A DNA stretch of 64,000 nucleotides from an uncultured Acidocella sp. Lineage in GTDB: Bacteria; Pseudomonadota; Alphaproteobacteria; Acetobacterales; Acetobacteraceae. Positions 61,691 through 64,000 of the stretch are shown piece by piece; position 1 is the stretch's first letter; every line of letters starts with the position of its first letter. Under the pieces are notes generated by a model. That model was not told where the DNA came from. It made no database searches and saw only the letters and a list, made by a program, of their open reading frames with translations. Made by a program: the position numbers and the translations under genes. Location of the stretch: positions 30,092 to 94,091 of the forward strand of contig NZ_CAMIIE010000005.1 in the NCBI RefSeq assembly GCF_946222605.1, read 5' to 3'.

Positions 61691-61934
61691 GCGCTCACCC
61701 TTTCAGGAAAGATTTTTTACGCTAAAGCAAAAAATCACACAAGAATAAGCAATCGCCCATTTACGATGCAAACCAAGCCCAGTTTCTGCGCCGCCACTCT
61801 CAACAACCTTGCTGGCTGCACCGATTTTGACACCAAATGTCAAGCGCGCCGCCGGCATCTTCGTCTCTACTCCTGGCATCAAACAGCCACCTGCCTTCAG
61901 GACGGCAGAACTGACCAAAACCAGGAGTGTGACG
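61691..61934. promoter_or_regulatory. Divergent control region, AraC regulator / amine oxidase
   Basis: It carries an AT-rich dyad GATTTTTT...AAAAAATC at 61711-61736 near the regulator start and a perfect TTGACA-N5-TGTCAA inverted repeat at 61827-61843, about 90 bp before the oxidase ATG. Either could be an operator, and the TTGACA could double as a -35 element. CCAGGAG at 61921-61927 is the oxidase ribosome site. Confidence 0.5.
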
Positions 61935-63890
61935 ATGGACGATCTGCATCTGCCAACCCCGGCCACGCCGGCTCTGAGGAACGGCGCCCGCCACCCGCTC
62001 ACCCCGCTGGACGCCGCCGAAATCCAGCATGTGGTGGCGATCATCCGCGCCGATGCGGCATTCGGGCCGGATTATCTGTTCGAGGTGATCGAGCTGAAGG
62101 AGCCCAGCCCCGCTGCCCTGGCCGCCTACCGCGCCGGCCAGCCCTGCCCGCGCGAGGCCCGCGCCAATATCTTCCTGGCCGATGCGCCGGGCGTCTGGCG
62201 CCTGAGCCTGTCCCTGGCCGACAATCTCGTCACCGCAAAGAGCTTCCATCCGGACGCACGGCCGATGATCCAGCTCGAACAATTCATCCAGATCGAGGAT
62301 ATCGTCCGCGCCCATCCAGATTTCATCGCCGCCTGCGCCAAGCGCGGCGTCACCGATATGAGCAAGGTCTGCGTCGACCCGTGGTCGGCCGGGAATTTCG
62401 GCGTAAAGGGCGAGGAAGGCGGCTATCTTTCCCACACATTCTGCTGGCTGCGCCTGTATGAGAACGAGAATTTCTACGCCCACCCGATCGAGGGCATCAA
62501 CGCCGTGGTCGATATCAAGGCGGGCAAGGTGATCCGCGTCGATGATTACGGCGTGCTGCCGATCCCGATGGCGGAATTCAATTACGAGGCGCAGTTCCGC
62601 GAGGATTTCCGCGCCCCCTTGAAGCCGCTGGACATCATCCAGCCGGAAGGGGCCAGCTTCGTGCTCAAGGACCGCGAAATCAGCTGGGATAAATGGCGCT
62701 GCGTGATCGGCTTCAACGCCCGCGAGGGGCTGACCCTGCACGACATCGCCTATGACGGCCGGCCGATCGTGGCCCGAGCCTCCATCGCCGAGATGGTGGT
62801 GCCCTACGGCGTGCCGGAGGGCGGGCATTTCCGCAAGAATGTGTTTGATATCGGCGAATATGGGTTGGGCAAGCTGACCAACTCGCTGAAGCTGGGCTGC
62901 GACTGCCTGGGCCATATCGCCTATCTGGATGCCGAGCTGAACACCATGGAAGGCGGCATTTTCAAGATCGAGAAGGCCATCTGCATCCATGAGGAGGATA
63001 ACGGCATCCTCTGGAAACATTGGGATTTCCGTACCGAACGCACCGAGGTCCGGCGTGGCCGCAAGCTGGTGATCTCCTCGATCTGCACCGTCGGCAATTA
63101 CGAATATGCCTTCTACTGGTATTTCGACCAGGCCGGCGAGATCGCCTTCGAGATGAAGGCCACCGGCATCATCAACACCTCCGCTTGCCTGCCCGGCCAG
63201 CCCACCAAATACGGGGTTGAAGTGGCCCCCGGCCTGCAGGGCCATATCCATCAGCACGCTTTCTGCGCCAGGCTGGAGATGGCGGTGGACGGGCCGGGCA
63301 ATTCCATTGTCGAATGCAACAGCTATGCGGAGGAGGACGAGGCCAAGAACCCCTACGGCAACGCCTTCTACCAACAGGATACGGTGCTGAAGACCGAGCT
63401 GGAGGCCTGCCGCACCGCCAATCCGGCGACCCAGCGCTACTGGAAAGTGATCAACCCCAACAAGCTGAACCATACCGGCAAGCCGGTCGGCTATAAGCTG
63501 ATGCCGGAATCTACCCTCACCCCCTTCTTCCGCCCCGGATCTCCGTCCGGAATCCGGTCTAATTTCATGCAGAACCATCTGTGGGTGACGAAATTCTCCG
63601 AGGAGGAGCGCTTTCCCGCCGGGGAATATATGAACCATTCTGACGGATCAGGCGGGGTGGCGGATTTCGTCAAGCAGGATCGGGCGCTGGAGAATACCGA
63701 TCTGGTGCTCTGGCACGTCTTTGGCCTGCACCACCAGCCCCGGCCGGAGGATTTTCCGGTGCAGCCCTGCATCAAAACCGGCTTCAAGCTGATGCCGGTG
63801 GGCTTCTTCAACCAGAATCCCGGCATCGACATCGCCCCGGAGACCAACCGCGCCAGCAAACTGCATGGCGGCGGATGCTGCGCGCATTAG
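61935..63890 (+). CDS. Copper-containing primary amine oxidase
   Basis: A 651-residue TPQ enzyme oxidising primary amines to aldehydes, ammonia and peroxide. The start is ATG 61935; the longer frame upstream has no family similarity. The cofactor tyrosine is Y389 in VGNYEYAF, copper ligands H439 and H441 in GHIHQHAF plus H600 in FGLHHQPR, and catalytic base D305 in VFDIGEYGLG. No signal peptide is seen, as in actinobacterial-type enzymes. It allows use of amines as nitrogen or carbon source. The divergent AraC-type gene is the likely activator. The C-terminus ends GGGCCAH. Confidence 0.96.
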   Translation: MDDLHLPTPATPALRNGARHPLTPLDAAEIQHVVAIIRADAAFGPDYLFEVIELKEPSPAALAAYRAGQPCPREARANIFLADAPGVWRLSLSLADNLVTAKSFHPDARPMIQLEQFIQIEDIVRAHPDFIAACAKRGVTDMSKVCVDPWSAGNFGVKGEEGGYLSHTFCWLRLYENENFYAHPIEGINAVVDIKAGKVIRVDDYGVLPIPMAEFNYEAQFREDFRAPLKPLDIIQPEGASFVLKDREISWDKWRCVIGFNAREGLTLHDIAYDGRPIVARASIAEMVVPYGVPEGGHFRKNVFDIGEYGLGKLTNSLKLGCDCLGHIAYLDAELNTMEGGIFKIEKAICIHEEDNGILWKHWDFRTERTEVRRGRKLVISSICTVGNYEYAFYWYFDQAGEIAFEMKATGIINTSACLPGQPTKYGVEVAPGLQGHIHQHAFCARLEMAVDGPGNSIVECNSYAEEDEAKNPYGNAFYQQDTVLKTELEACRTANPATQRYWKVINPNKLNHTGKPVGYKLMPESTLTPFFRPGSPSGIRSNFMQNHLWVTKFSEEERFPAGEYMNHSDGSGGVADFVKQDRALENTDLVLWHVFGLHHQPRPEDFPVQPCIKTGFKLMPVGFFNQNPGIDIAPETNRASKLHGGGCCAH

Positions 63891-63899
63891 CGCGCTATT

Positions 63900-63948
63900 G
63901 GTTCAGCTTGATCGCTTCGCGATTCAATCTGAACCGATCAGGCTCTAG
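63900..63948. repeat. Hairpin element after the amine oxidase gene
   Basis: GGTTCAG and TTGATCGC pair with GCGATTCAA and CTGAACC around a TTC loop, followed by CGATCAGGCTCTAGG. The ending resembles the GATGCTCTAGG end of the two-hairpin repeats. It may be a related mobile hairpin or a terminator; there is no T tract. Confidence 0.55.
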
Positions 63949-64000
63949 GCGGCCTCCCCGGGGGCATACGCAAAAACGGCACGGCGTTTGCATTGCCGCA

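Overview
The window is a GC-rich (mostly about two thirds G+C) chromosomal segment of a heterotrophic alphaproteobacterium. Several markers support this: a fabD-fabG-acpP-fabF-mltG fatty-acid block, a PhaR-type polyhydroxyalkanoate (PHA) regulator, a TrcR (DUF1013) cell-cycle regulator, DUF1192, DUF1489 and DUF465 proteins, and a small exported GCG/CRPN-type protein. The overall style, including PhaC-like enzymes, large composite glycosyltransferases and short 3' hairpin modules, resembles Rhodospirillales/Acetobacteraceae. That family-level placement is inference. No rRNA, tRNA, CRISPR array, transposase or phage gene was seen.

Layout. 1-5331: tail of an upstream gene, a PLP-dependent threonine/serine dehydratase, an acyltransferase-3 membrane protein, and a MarR regulator / OmpR-type response regulator / sensor kinase operon. 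5332-7257: an AT-richer patch with one exported LprI-domain protein, probably acquired. 7258-11473: trpS with an orphan NuoB/hydrogenase-small-subunit-like gene, then a divergent two-gene signalling operon (H-NOX-like heme sensor plus GGDEF-EAL protein) followed by a 27-bp tandem repeat. 11474-17584: SGNH hydrolase, MurJ, a CHAP lipoprotein, Ogt, quinone oxidoreductase, PAP2 phosphatase and an LplT-like transporter. 17585-23500: a PHA/acetoacetate region (scoAB, thiolase, PhaC-like synthase overlapping a small PhaE-like gene, divergent phaR), bracketed by copies of a two-hairpin interspersed repeat. 23499-27842: mltG and the fatty-acid synthesis genes. 27843-36056: small exported protein, DUF1489, ilvC, ppc, acs, cspA and a class II aldolase. 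36053-42474: exported protein, Wza-like lipoprotein, MFS exporter, dihydroorotase, GT9 glycosyltransferase, YgfZ and a two-repeat protein. 42679-48459: two very large convergent glycosyltransferases that share an accessory domain. 48598-54240: glutathione reductase and a tightly packed class II DAHP synthase / nicotinate phosphoribosyltransferase / NAD synthetase operon. 54360-63890: SWIM-SNF2 helicase, sulfotransferase, DUF465, TrcR, DUF1192, Smr, XRE regulator, Maf, and an AraC regulator divergent from a copper amine oxidase.

How the genes work together. The PHA block, scoAB, acs, ppc and the fatty-acid genes together describe management of acetyl-CoA and acetoacetyl-CoA between storage polymer, lipid and the TCA cycle. 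The H-NOX-like/GGDEF-EAL pair is a likely gas- or redox-sensing switch of cyclic-di-GMP. The glycosyltransferase region and the Wza-like protein point to surface polysaccharide or glycan decoration.

The items most worth a second look are: the two-hairpin repeat family, which shows compensatory base changes between copies; the H-NOX-like/c-di-GMP operon; the accessory domain repeated across the giant glycosyltransferases; the 164-nt overlap of the PhaE-like and PhaC-like genes; the orphan hydrogenase-like subunit at the edge of the AT-rich patch; and the apparent non-AUG start of the DUF1489 gene.
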